DNA of 64,000 nucleotides from Actinomadura rupiterrae. GTDB taxonomy: Bacteria; Actinomycetota; Actinomycetes; Streptosporangiales; Streptosporangiaceae. The stretch covers positions 372,001-436,000 of the forward strand of contig NZ_JAMZEA010000003.1 in the NCBI RefSeq assembly GCF_024172125.1, given 5' to 3'. Both the position numbers and the translations under genes were made by a program. Under the pieces are notes generated by a model. It had not been told where the DNA came from, made no database searches, and saw nothing but the letters and a program-made list of their open reading frames with translations. Positions within the stretch are counted from its first letter, which is position 1, and each line of letters begins with the position of its first letter. This document shows, in pieces, positions 63,968-64,000 of this stretch.

Positions 63968-64000
63968 TGCCGGGGTCGGCCGGGCCCCGGAATCGGGTCG

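Overview
The window is high-GC DNA (about 70% or more) with dense genes, frequent GTG starts and 1-17 nt overlaps between genes in the same operon. Gene content is that of a filamentous actinomycete: XRE/DUF397 pair, eno-ftsB-DUF501-ppx cluster, mfd-SurA-like-mazG cluster, NhaA-DsbA fusion, family 5 uracil-DNA glycosylase, TatA, DUF2510 and DUF4232 proteins. An Actinomadura-like (Thermomonosporaceae) host is my inference; no rRNA or species marker is present.

Layout. 0-2.2 kb: end of an unknown gene, a thiolase and a small DUF4287 gene. 2.2-8.9 kb: a 33-bp tandem repeat and strong hairpin, then a three-gene operon (1719-aa caspase-like/Hsp90-like ATPase/winged-helix-repeat protein, a Cys-rich small protein, a three-TM membrane protein), closed by a 15-bp hairpin and an atypical tRNA. 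This operon is the best candidate for an unusual biological system (a cell-suicide or defence device). 9-18.2 kb: cyclopropane-synthase-like methyltransferase with a decapeptide-repeat insert plus NDH-2, a Gly-rich lipoprotein, uracil-DNA glycosylase, DUF2510 protein, and a divergent TetR/CocE-type hydrolase pair. 17.3-21 kb: eno-ftsB-DUF501-ppx, all on the minus strand. 21.2-24.1 kb: a translationally coupled sulfonate/nitrate-type ABC importer. 24-33.6 kb: lone histidine kinase, alpha/beta hydrolase, secreted protein, ArsR/MFS divergent pair, a leucine-rich-repeat-thioredoxin fusion, and a coupled operon cupredoxin-phosphoesterase-ECF sigma-Rieske.

33.7-42.4 kb is the accessory stretch: an XRE regulator with a triple-repeat DUF397 partner, a helically phased array of GGTC boxes, tandemly duplicated Rpn/PD-(D/E)XK-like genes with identical leaders and decayed copies, an intact IS256-family element with 8-bp target duplication inserted into one decayed copy, a CPBP membrane protease and small enzymes. 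42.4-50.2 kb: glycerophosphodiesterase-like protein, small secreted Cys protein, threonine-dehydratase-like enzyme, isochorismatase-like hydrolase, tatA, ArsR and a P3B-type ATPase. 50.2-61.5 kb: NhaA-DsbA, zinc-free alcohol-dehydrogenase-like reductase, class A PBP, mazG, SurA-like lipoprotein and mfd, mostly minus strand. 61.7-64 kb: TetR and a 14-TM drug exporter with a clear promoter and operator.

A pattern that cuts across the window is repeated short tandem repeats (11-34 bp units) both between genes and inside genes. Together with the perfect GC hairpins between convergent genes, they account for most of the longer non-coding stretches.
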